DNA of 64,000 bases from Amycolatopsis sp. GM8 (GTDB taxonomy: Bacteria > Actinomycetota > Actinomycetes > Mycobacteriales > Pseudonocardiaceae): positions 124,001 to 188,000 of the forward strand of contig NZ_JAJKFK010000003.1 in the NCBI RefSeq assembly GCF_021653975.1. The letters run 5' to 3'. Shown in pieces: positions 42,421-49,540 of this stretch. Position numbers and translations under genes: made by a program. How positions within the stretch are numbered: the first letter of the stretch is position 1; the number at the start of each line of letters is the position of its first letter. The notes beneath the pieces are model-generated. The model made no database searches and was not told where the DNA came from. It saw only the letters and a program-made list of their open reading frames with translations.

Positions 42421-42451
42421 GTTATCGGGGGACAACGGATCCCCCGATAAC
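42421..42451. repeat. perfect 12-base inverted repeat, terminator or operator
   Basis: GTTATCGGGGGA and its exact complement TCCCCCGATAAC flank a seven-base loop (CAACGGA). It begins five bases after the stop of the large hypothetical gene and ends 42 bases before the SDR gene. There is no T-run, so it would be a tail-less actinobacterial terminator. Its AT-containing ends and its place ahead of the SDR/tautomerase pair also suit a dimeric repressor site. Confidence 0.6.
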
Positions 42452-42493
42452 CGATCTCTGCACCGCACCGCGCGGGTGGCAGAGACTCGGAGC

Positions 42494-43258
42494 ATGAACA
42501 TTTCCGGGAACACCATCTTCATCCCCGGGGCGACCAGCGGCATCGGGCTCGCCCTCGCACTGGAGCTGCGGGCCAAGGGGAACACCGTGATCGTCGGTGG
42601 CCGCCGGGCCGGACTGCTGCGGGAGATCGCCGCCGAGCACCCCGGTATCGACACCGTCGAACTCGACACCGCGGACGCCGCCAGCATCGAGTCCGCCGCC
42701 AAGCAGGTGCTGGCCCGGCACCCCGAGCTGAACGTCCTGATCGCGATGGCAGGCATCATGCGCGTCGAGGACTGGCGCGACCCCGCGTCGTTCCTCGCTT
42801 CGGCCGAGTCCATCATCACCACCAATGTGCTCGGGCCGATCCGCCTCATCGCGGCGTTCATCGAACACCTGCGGGCGCGGCCCGACGCCACGATCATGAC
42901 GGTTTCCTCGGGCCTGGCGTTCGCGCCGCTGAGCGCCACGCCGAGCTACAACGCCTCCAAGGCCGCGATCCACATGCTCAGCGAGTCGATCCGGCTGCAG
43001 CTCGCCGGCACCACGGTGAAGGTCACCGAGCTGGTGCCGCCGTCCGTCCGCACCGCGCTGCTGCCCGGCCAGGAAACCAGCGACGTGGCGATGCCGCTGG
43101 ACGCGTTCATCACCGAAACCGTCGCGCTGCTGGAATCCCAGCCCGACGCGAAGGAAATCCAGGTCGAGCGCGTCAAGTTCCTGCGCTACGGCGAGGCACG
43201 CGGTGACTACGACCGCGTCGTCGACACCCTCAACGCGGCCGACCCGCACGGCAAGTAA
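42494..43258 (+). CDS. short-chain dehydrogenase/reductase (DltE-like)
   Basis: A 254-aa classical SDR. It has the cofactor motif GATSGIG at residues about 11-17, an NAG-like structural motif (AMAGIMRVED), the catalytic Ser in TVSSGLAFAPLS, and Tyr and Lys in PSYNASKAAIH. The sequence after it, LSESIRLQLAGTTVKVTELVPPSVRT, is like the DltE/YdfG-type oxidoreductases. Substrate unknown. It is separated from the upstream gene run by the perfect inverted repeat and lies 24 bases before a tautomerase gene with which it likely forms a two-gene operon. ATG 42494 is chosen over an upstream in-frame ATG at 42476. Confidence 0.92.
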   Translation: MNISGNTIFIPGATSGIGLALALELRAKGNTVIVGGRRAGLLREIAAEHPGIDTVELDTADAASIESAAKQVLARHPELNVLIAMAGIMRVEDWRDPASFLASAESIITTNVLGPIRLIAAFIEHLRARPDATIMTVSSGLAFAPLSATPSYNASKAAIHMLSESIRLQLAGTTVKVTELVPPSVRTALLPGQETSDVAMPLDAFITETVALLESQPDAKEIQVERVKFLRYGEARGDYDRVVDTLNAADPHGK

Positions 43259-43282
43259 CGACCGTCCACAAAGGAGAACACC

Positions 43283-43504
43283 GTGCCCTTCGCCAACTTC
43301 AAGGCGCCCGCCGGCCTGCTGACCCCGGAGCAGAAGGCGACGATCATCCACCGCACCACCGACCTGCTCGCCGAGATCTTCGGCGAGGAGTCCCGCCGCA
43401 ACACCATGGTCCTCGTCGAAGAACTGGCCGACGGCGGCTGGGGAATCGGCGACCAGGTCCTCACCCTCGCGGTGCTCCAGGGCACTGAAACCGCCGGATC
43501 ATGA
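43283..43504 (+). CDS. 4-oxalocrotonate tautomerase-family protein
   Basis: A 73-aa protein of tautomerase size and pattern: PFANFKAPAGLLTPEQKATIIHRTTDLLAEIFGEESRRNTMVLVEELADGGWGIGD. Pro directly after the initiator Met (GTG 43283, with AAGGAG upstream) would be the catalytic N-terminal proline. The pattern of Thr-Pro-Glu-Gln-Lys and 'vlveE...ggWgigg' is characteristic of this family, which isomerises keto-enol groups in small acids. Its 3' end overlaps the end of the convergent metallophosphoesterase gene by six bases. Confidence 0.88.
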   Translation: MPFANFKAPAGLLTPEQKATIIHRTTDLLAEIFGEESRRNTMVLVEELADGGWGIGDQVLTLAVLQGTETAGS

Positions 43505-46500
43505 AGCGAGCGTCACGGTCTTCGACGTGGTGAGACCGCCCGAAGTGACCGTGACGGAGACGGTGCCCGGACGCAATGCCGTCAGCGTCCCGGTTTCCGG
43601 ATCGAGGACGCCCAGGACCTTCGGGTTTCGCTGAGCATCACCGGCATTCGCGATCACGAGCCCGGGACCGCCGCCCCAGGTGACGCTGGCCGGGAAGCGC
43701 AGCGGGAACCTCAGGCCGAACTCGCTCGTCACACCCGTCGCGGAAACCGTTGCGGGAGCGCCGATCCTGACGGTATCGGGCGCCGCCAACTCGATCCCGT
43801 CGATCAGTGGCCTGCTCTCGGCCTGCAGCCAATCCCGGGTCTCGGGGCTGGGCTGACCCGCCCGCACCCGGCCCGGCCGCGGGTCGACGCCGACGTTCAT
43901 CCAGCCGAAGAACCCACCCTGGTCGGGCGAACTGTACGGCGTCTTCCCGACGGCGGGAGTGGTGATCTCCAGGACGCCGTCGGCACGGGTGACCGCCGCG
44001 GTGTGGGCGTGCCCGGTGAACAGCGCGATCGGCTTTCCCGAGCTCTCCCGGAAATCCGCCAGCCAGCGGGTGAACAAGGCGGCTTCGAGCTGATCGGACA
44101 GCTGCGAAGCGCCGGCGCCGGACGGATCCTTCAGTGGATGGTGGAACGACACCACGACACCGGTCACTGAGCGGTCCCGCGCGGCCTTCGCCAGTTCCGA
44201 CTGCAGCAGGGGAACCTGGTCCCAGTCCGAGGTGCGCATGTCACCGGTGTGGGAGTCCAGCAGGATGAACCGGGTTCCCTTGTGGTCGAACACCTGCCGG
44301 CTCGGCCGGCCCGTCGCGGCGAGGAACGTTTCGAGCCCACCGGTCGCCGACAGGCCGGCCTCGTGGTTGCCCGGTGTCCAGTAGACCGGCAGGCCACTCG
44401 GCACGTGATCGCGCAGCAAGCCGTTGGCGAGATCGAAGTCGGCGGGCGTGTTGTTGTCCACGAAATCGCCGTTGATCAGCAGGAAATCTGGTTTGCTCGC
44501 GACGGCCTGGTCCAGTGCGATCGCCGCCTGCCGGCCGGAGAACGAATCCGGTCCGGCGGCCGCGCTGACGTGCAGATCGGACAGCACCGCGAAGGTCCAG
44601 CGGCCGCCGCCGAGCCCACCCTGCTCTACGACATAGGGATCGGGCTGTGGCGGCTCAGTCTGGTCGGGTTGCTGCCCGACCTGTGCGGCGAGCCCGTCGA
44701 AGTCCAGCTGCCCCGCGTTCTTGTTGGTCTGCGAGGTTTCCGCGATGTAGACCCGCGAAAGCGTTATGGGGTCCGAAAAGCCGGCGGGGATATCGCCGAT
44801 GACGCGACGCCAGCCGGTCCAGTCGACGACGGTGGCGAACGTGAACGGCACGTTGGTGGTGCCCTGTGAGGACACCATCGCGCGGAGCCAGTGATTCCGG
44901 CCGTCGCCGTTGACCCACAACGCGAGCTTCTTCGCCCCGGCGGGCAGCGTGATCGGACTGGTCACCGCATAGGCCGCGGATGTGCTGGGCTGCCCGGTGA
45001 AATCGTAGGTCAGCCGGAGGGCGTGATTGTCCACAGTGGCGCCGGGCCGGTCCGGCGCCGCGACGAAGGCGACCGACGCGGTGCCCCGGGCGGACGCCGC
45101 GGTCCAGTTCTCGGCGGGCTCGAATTCGGCCAGCGGCACGTCGACCAGGCCCACCGTCACCGGCAACCTGGCCGTCAGTCCCCGGACCGTCGCTGTGATG
45201 GTGGTGGCCTTGCCGCCCGCGCCACCGTCACCGGTGATGGTGAAACTGCCGTCGGCGGCGGGTGTCACCGTGACGACGTTCTTGTCATAGTCCAGGGTCA
45301 CATCGCGGGGCGCCACCGTCGCGTCGAACCCGTCCGCGTCGGAGCCACTGAGCCGGACACTCGCCGTGGCGCCGGGCTCGATCGTGACCGACCGCTGAGT
45401 GAAGGCCAACCGGTCCAATTCGCCGACCACACGCAGCTCGTGCTCGCCGGTCGCGGCGCCGGAACGGGCGCGCACCTTTCCCGATCCCGGCTGCCTGGCG
45501 CGGAAAACGCCATCCCGCGCCGTGCCCAGCGATCCCGGCTCGGCCGACCACGAAACCGGGCGCCTGCCGATATCGACCGGCGCCCATGTCTCGTCATACC
45601 CGGCGACCGCGAGATCCAGCGTGAGTCCCGGCACCACCCGGTCAGCCCCCGGACGCACATCCAATCCGCGGAGCACACCGGACCCCTTCGGCCCGAAAAG
45701 CCCGACACCATTGGGAATCGGGCGCTCGCTGCCATCCGAGGGCGTGTTCACCACACCGGCCGCGGCGTCTCCGGGCCGCCGGGCGACGATCTCGGTGGAG
45801 CCCCCGCCGTCCAGCATGAACGCCTCGGTGGCGCCGAGGCGCACCAGAAGCCGCGCCATCTCGTCGAAGCCGAGCCCGGCGGAGAAGTTCGCCGACCCGT
45901 CGACCGCGACCAGCAGCAGCCGATGCCCGCCGTCCAGCCAGCCGATGGCCGTGCGCGGCTTGAGCGCGTCGTTGCCCGCGTCCGGCGGAAAGTCGATCGC
46001 GGTGCCGTTCCGGACCAGCACGGCGCCGCTGCCGAGCGCCATCCTGAGCGGAGAAGTCGCGTCGGTGAGCGGTTTGTACGTGACCGTGACCGGGTCCCCC
46101 GGCCGCGCGGCGGCGAGCTGGGTGGCCGCCGCGCCGCGACCGAGCACGATCAGTCCGCCGGCCGGTACCGCGGTGCCGGTGATCTGCGCATTGACCGCGT
46201 TGACTTGGCCGCCCGCGACGACGAGTTCGGTGTAGGGACCCGGATCCTGGATGAACGTGCGCTCCCCCGGCCCCCACAGTGAGGTGAACACCGCGATGCC
46301 GTCCGCGGGCACGGAGGCGGAATTGAGCGCGGCGAGCGGACGCTGCGTGCCGGCGATCGTGACCACACCGGTGATCGTGAGATCCGCGAGCCGGGCGACC
46401 CGGTCGGCCCCCACCGCCGCGACCGTCGACGGCCGGTTCGTGCCCTTGCGCACCTGGCCGTTCTGGATCTCCGGGCCCTCGGCGGCGTCGGTCTCGGTGA

Positions 46501-46942
46501 TGTCGAAGTAGTCCCCGTTCACGGCCGCGACCGCGTGCTGCGCCCCGGCCGCCGAGGCCAGCGGCCGCGCGCCGCTCACCTCGCCCGCGACCAGGTCCAC
46601 CCCGACCGCGTCGTTGCCCAGGTCGGCGTTCAGCACGTGCACCCGCAGCCAGCCGGTGCGGCCGAAGGTGTCGAACGAAGTGAGCGCGATCCCCGGCGCC
46701 ACGGGATGGTCGGCCCGGCTCGCCTCGATCGACTCGCCGGGAACGGTCGTCTGATATACCGGTACCTGGTATCCGCTGCCGCTCGGAGGGCGCCCGGCCG
46801 GTGCGGCCGCGATCCGGGGATCAGCGGTCGCGGTGCCACCGATCGAGGCCAGCCCGGCCGCGGCGACAGCGCCTGCGATCAGGCCCCGGCGCGTGATTCC
46901 CGGCGCGGTTTCGTCGCTCACGGTCGGGAAGCTATGGGCCAC
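43499..46942 (-). CDS. Tat-exported phosphodiester glycosidase / metallophosphoesterase fusion
   Basis: An 1147-aa exported protein. A Tat signal stands at about 18-40 (TRRGLIAGAVAAAGLASIGG). Residues about 70-400 are a NAGPA-type phosphodiester glycosidase domain (AVAAVNGDYFDI; FMLDGGGSTEIVARRPGD). Ig-like and carbohydrate-binding-like beta domains follow (about 410-770). Then comes a calcineurin-type phosphoesterase with DLH, NGDFVD, GNHE, FHHP and GHAH metal motifs (about 790-1030), and a final Ig-like domain. The combination suggests stepwise removal of sugar and phosphate from a phosphodiester-linked wall polymer. The start at 46942 lacks a clear Shine-Dalgarno site; a GTG (VSDETAP) eight codons on is an alternative. 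Confidence 0.88.
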   Translation of the reverse strand: MAHSFPTVSDETAPGITRRGLIAGAVAAAGLASIGGTATADPRIAAAPAGRPPSGSGYQVPVYQTTVPGESIEASRADHPVAPGIALTSFDTFGRTGWLRVHVLNADLGNDAVGVDLVAGEVSGARPLASAAGAQHAVAAVNGDYFDITETDAAEGPEIQNGQVRKGTNRPSTVAAVGADRVARLADLTITGVVTIAGTQRPLAALNSASVPADGIAVFTSLWGPGERTFIQDPGPYTELVVAGGQVNAVNAQITGTAVPAGGLIVLGRGAAATQLAAARPGDPVTVTYKPLTDATSPLRMALGSGAVLVRNGTAIDFPPDAGNDALKPRTAIGWLDGGHRLLLVAVDGSANFSAGLGFDEMARLLVRLGATEAFMLDGGGSTEIVARRPGDAAAGVVNTPSDGSERPIPNGVGLFGPKGSGVLRGLDVRPGADRVVPGLTLDLAVAGYDETWAPVDIGRRPVSWSAEPGSLGTARDGVFRARQPGSGKVRARSGAATGEHELRVVGELDRLAFTQRSVTIEPGATASVRLSGSDADGFDATVAPRDVTLDYDKNVVTVTPAADGSFTITGDGGAGGKATTITATVRGLTARLPVTVGLVDVPLAEFEPAENWTAASARGTASVAFVAAPDRPGATVDNHALRLTYDFTGQPSTSAAYAVTSPITLPAGAKKLALWVNGDGRNHWLRAMVSSQGTTNVPFTFATVVDWTGWRRVIGDIPAGFSDPITLSRVYIAETSQTNKNAGQLDFDGLAAQVGQQPDQTEPPQPDPYVVEQGGLGGGRWTFAVLSDLHVSAAAGPDSFSGRQAAIALDQAVASKPDFLLINGDFVDNNTPADFDLANGLLRDHVPSGLPVYWTPGNHEAGLSATGGLETFLAATGRPSRQVFDHKGTRFILLDSHTGDMRTSDWDQVPLLQSELAKAARDRSVTGVVVSFHHPLKDPSGAGASQLSDQLEAALFTRWLADFRESSGKPIALFTGHAHTAAVTRADGVLEITTPAVGKTPYSSPDQGGFFGWMNVGVDPRPGRVRAGQPSPETRDWLQAESRPLIDGIELAAPDTVRIGAPATVSATGVTSEFGLRFPLRFPASVTWGGGPGLVIANAGDAQRNPKVLGVLDPETGTLTALRPGTVSVTVTSGGLTTSKTVTLAS

Positions 46943-47057
46943 GGTCGACCGGAAGATGAACGGCAGGATGAGACCAGACGTCCGGCCGCGGGCGGAACGC
47001 GGCGGCCGGCTTGATCGTCAGAAGCGGGCACGATCCACACGACCGCTGGGGGTTCGG

Positions 47058-47446
47058 ATGATTCGCCTGGTCACGCTCACGGGAGTCGCGTGCGGGCTGG
47101 CCGCCGCGTGGCTGCCCGGTGGCGCGGTGCGGCCGGACCGGCCCGATCTCGACGTGCTCTTCGGGGTGGCGGGGCTGGTGCCGTCCGGGCCGTACCGAAC
47201 TCGGTTTCGGTGGTCCTCCAGACCTCGTCGGCGCTCACCTCGGGCGGTTTGGACTGGACCACTGCCGGCCCGGCGGAGGGGCAGCGATTGACCGCCTCGA
47301 CCCGGCCCGACGGCACCACCTCGTGGACCGGCGTGGTCCGGCTGCCGAAGCCCCGCCTGCTCGCGCCGTTCCGGTTCGTCATCAGCGAACAGGAGCAGTA
47401 CGCCGGCGGCGGCCGATTGGTCTACAGCGACGCGATCCGGCTCTGA
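47058..47446 (+). pseudogene. frameshifted small secreted protein
   Basis: From ATG 47058 (GGGGG nearby) a signal-like N-terminus reads IRLVTLTGVACGLAAAWLPGGAV, then DLDVLFGVAGLVPSGPY. Near 47195-47205 sensible coding moves to another frame: VSVVLQTSSALTSGGLDWTTAG... LLAPFRFVISEQEQYAGGGRLVYSDAIRL, ending at 47446. Neither single frame gives a plausible protein over its whole length, since the other frames become Arg-rich. One base lost (or two gained) would join the halves into a roughly 129-aa secreted protein. It could be a real decay event or a sequencing error. No family is recognised. Confidence 0.5.
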
Positions 47447-47467
47447 CGCGGGCGGCTTGTGCGGCGT

Positions 47468-48013
47468 TCAGCGGCTCCGCTCGGCGATGGCCATCGCCCA
47501 GGTGTAGAAGGCCGCGGGGTCGCCGAGCGTCGCTTGCAGAGCGGGGTTGACGAGGGGTCCGGTGGCGGCATTGAGGAGGTCGAACAGGCCCAGGTCGACC
47601 CATTCCCAGAGCATGCTGTCGAAGTTGTAGGCCCGCATGAGCGGGGTGAGCCGCTGCCGGATCTCGGTGATTTCCTCCTGGGACAGCCCGGCTTTGTGCA
47701 GCCGCTCGTCGGTGGCGCGCTCGTCGTCGGGATCGAACCAGGTGTCGAGGAACGGCTCGAGCAGGTCCGACCAGATCCAGGGCCGGCGTTTCGTGGTGAC
47801 GTCGTTGCGCCGGCAGAACTCTTCGAGTTCGGGTTCTTGCGCGCGCGGGACGAACAGGGTTTCACCGAGCGTGGTCCGGATCTCGGGCGGCCACGCCTTG
47901 GGGTCGGCGTCCCGGATCCGCGCGAGCGTGAGGACCCCGGCCGGGTGCACCGTCGCGCCGGGAAACTCGTACCGCGCGAACACGATGTGGTCTTCGGCGA
48001 AACTCACGTCCAT
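47468..48013 (-). CDS. hypothetical protein, conserved-looking
   Basis: A 181-aa soluble, acidic protein. It begins DVSFAEDHIVFARYEFPGATVHPAGVLTLARIRDADPKAWPPEI and continues with helical stretches rich in Trp, Asp and Glu (PWIWSDLLEPFLDTWFDPDDERATDERLHKAGLSQEEITEIRQRL; NFDSMLWEWVDLGLFDLLNAATG). No signal peptide, no known motif. Normal codon use and a well-mixed composition support a real gene. The start at 48013 is the first ATG that excludes an antisense-like Arg/Ser/Thr-rich extension. It is downstream of, but separated by a strong terminator from, the IniB-like gene. Confidence 0.75.
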   Translation of the reverse strand: MDVSFAEDHIVFARYEFPGATVHPAGVLTLARIRDADPKAWPPEIRTTLGETLFVPRAQEPELEEFCRRNDVTTKRRPWIWSDLLEPFLDTWFDPDDERATDERLHKAGLSQEEITEIRQRLTPLMRAYNFDSMLWEWVDLGLFDLLNAATGPLVNPALQATLGDPAAFYTWAMAIAERSR

Positions 48014-48089
48014 ACCATCAGGATGGCGCCTGCCCGCCGGATCGGGAAGGCGCCGGGAGATGGCCTTCGTCATGTCTTGACCAGCCCAG

Positions 48090-48135
48090 AAAAAAGCAGG
48101 CCCGGGCCCCCAAAACCACAGGAAGCCCGGACCTG
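48090..48135 (-). terminator. intrinsic terminator of the IniB-like gene
   Basis: Read on the minus strand: an 11-base stem CAGGTCCGGGC, a 17-base loop, GCCCGGGCCTG (one mismatched pair), then CTTTTTT. It starts 14 bases after the stop of the IniB-like gene. Stem plus T-run is a textbook Rho-independent terminator, rare in such GC-rich DNA. On the plus strand only TTT follows, so it acts mainly leftward. Confidence 0.85.
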
Positions 48136-48149
48136 TTTGTGGGGCACAC

Positions 48150-49334
48150 TCAGAGGCCGAGGCCCAGGTGGTCGAGCGGGTTGTCCGTGCCGTGCTGCAG
48201 GTCGAGGTTGTCCGCCGCGTGGCTGACGACCGAGGTGACGTGGCTGTCGACCGTGCCGACGCCCTGGTGCAGGTCGGCGACGTGCGAGTCGCCGAGTGCG
48301 CCCAGGGTGTGGTCGACGACTGGGCCCGCGACGGGCAGGTGCGACGTGACACCGGCGGCGGTGCTGGTCACCGAGGTGACGGCGTCGTGCGCGACCGGGA
48401 CGGCCGGGAGCGCCGACACGGCCGGCACGGCCGGCACGGCCGGAAGCGCGGCAACGGCCGGGAGGGCCGGCAGCGCCGGGAGCGCGGGCAGGGCCGGGGC
48501 GGCCGGCACGATGGCCGAAGCGTGGTCCAGCGTGTCGGACAGGTCGCCGGCCGCGCCGAACTCGCCGCCGTTGAAGGCCTCCGCCAGGAGCTGGCCGCTG
48601 TGCACGCCGGTCGGGGTCGAACCCAGGGTCTCGTTGCCGATGCCGAGTACGGCACCGCCCTGGAGCTGGACCTGGGTGGCCAGGTCACCGAGCGGGGCAC
48701 CGACACCCGGCAGCGCGCTCACGGTGTCGATCGCGGTGTGCGTCAGCAGGGCGTCGCCGAGGTGGTTCGTGGCGGCGTCGACGATGGAACCGACGAGCTT
48801 GCCGTCGGACACGTGCTCGTGCACAGCGCCGGCGGTGTTCGCCAGGTCGATGTCCTCGGCGTCGACCAGCGGGCCGACCAGCGGCACGCCGTCGACGGCA
48901 CCGGCGACCTCGTGCACCAGCCCGGAGGCGGTGTGCAGCGCACCGTCGGCGACGGTGTTCACACCGGTCGCGCCGGCCAGGTTGCTGGTGGCCTCGAACA
49001 CGCCACTCAGGTTCGGCAGGCCGCTCAGCGCGCCCGCGGCGACGTGCGAAACCTCGCTCACCACGGGGGAAGCGGCCGAGCTGGCGGTGACCACGACGTT
49101 GTCCAGCGTGCTCGCGACGTCACCGTTGGCGGCGAAGGAGCCCAGCGCTCCGGTCACCGAGACCGGTGCGGTGTCCATGACCAGCGGGAGGACGTCGGAA
49201 ACGTCCGCCGGGGTCACGTCGGCCAGCCCGACGGCGTTCAGCACACCCTGCGGGTTGGCGTCGAAGTCCGCCAGAGCCTGCGGGTCGCTCAGGAGGTTCA
49301 GTACGAATTCGTGCAGTGTCTGCACCGGGCCCAT
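48150..49334 (-). CDS. IniB N-terminal-domain protein
   Basis: A 394-aa protein whose first 50 residues (VQTLHEFVLNLLSDPQALADFDANPQGVLNAVGLADVTPADVSDVLPLVMD) match the N-terminal domain of mycobacterial IniB, the first product of the isoniazid-inducible iniBAC operon. The remainder is low in charge and rich in Ala, Val, Gly and Leu, with an ALPA repeat block and a His/Asp-rich end. In mycobacteria the operon responds to cell-wall inhibitors and metabolic stress. Here there is no iniA or iniC dynamin gene; a terminator follows directly. AGGGAAG precedes the ATG. The divergent LuxR-type gene is the probable activator. Confidence 0.85.
   Translation of the reverse strand: MGPVQTLHEFVLNLLSDPQALADFDANPQGVLNAVGLADVTPADVSDVLPLVMDTAPVSVTGALGSFAANGDVASTLDNVVVTASSAASPVVSEVSHVAAGALSGLPNLSGVFEATSNLAGATGVNTVADGALHTASGLVHEVAGAVDGVPLVGPLVDAEDIDLANTAGAVHEHVSDGKLVGSIVDAATNHLGDALLTHTAIDTVSALPGVGAPLGDLATQVQLQGGAVLGIGNETLGSTPTGVHSGQLLAEAFNGGEFGAAGDLSDTLDHASAIVPAAPALPALPALPALPAVAALPAVPAVPAVSALPAVPVAHDAVTSVTSTAAGVTSHLPVAGPVVDHTLGALGDSHVADLHQGVGTVDSHVTSVVSHAADNLDLQHGTDNPLDHLGLGL
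48399..48503 (-). repeat. tandem (A/V)LPA-coding repeats within the IniB-like gene
   Basis: Imperfect tandem units of 9 to 18 bases built on GGCCGGCAC/GGCCGGGAG encode successive ALPA and AVPA units. The frame stays open throughout. Repeats like this expand and contract easily, so the length may vary between strains. The spacing and absence of separate spacers exclude a CRISPR array. Confidence 0.8.
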
Positions 49335-49406
49335 AGTTCTTCTTCCCTCGGAATAGCCACTTGACGAGCAGTTCGGACAAGATCAAGAGACCTCGCCTCG
49401 CCGGAG

Positions 49407-49436
49407 AGGCTAGACCCGGTAGTGTCTCAGCGTCAT
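49407..49436 (-). promoter_or_regulatory. candidate promoter of the IniB-like gene
   Basis: On the minus strand ATGACG (49436-49431) and TAGCCT (49412-49407) stand 18 bases apart, a fair sigma-70-type pair, about 70 bases before the IniB-like start. The three ACTAGGG boxes lie just upstream of the -35, the usual place for an activator. The pair was chosen by eye. Confidence 0.4.
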
Positions 49437-49467
49437 CGGGGATCACTCCGAGTCTCCGGGCGATGCC

Positions 49468-49508
49468 ACTAGGGGACCGGATGGCCCACCGACTAGGGGC
49501 ACTAGGGC
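49468..49508. promoter_or_regulatory. three ACTAGGG(G/C) direct repeats between iniB-like and iniR-like genes
   Basis: ACTAGGGG at 49468-49475, ACTAGGGG at 49492-49499 and ACTAGGGC at 49501-49508, all in the same orientation. CTAG is scarce in GC-rich actinobacterial DNA, so three copies in 41 bases stand out. They lie upstream of the candidate IniB-like promoter and 32 bases before the regulator's ATG, so the LuxR-type product could bind here and act on both genes. Confidence 0.6.
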
Positions 49509-49540
49509 TAACCGATCGGTGACGGGGGGTTACCACGACC

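Noticed and set aside
48399-48503. Short repeated units considered as a CRISPR array
   Set aside because: The units are contiguous, imperfect and codon-phased (ALPA repeats) with no spacers and no cas genes.
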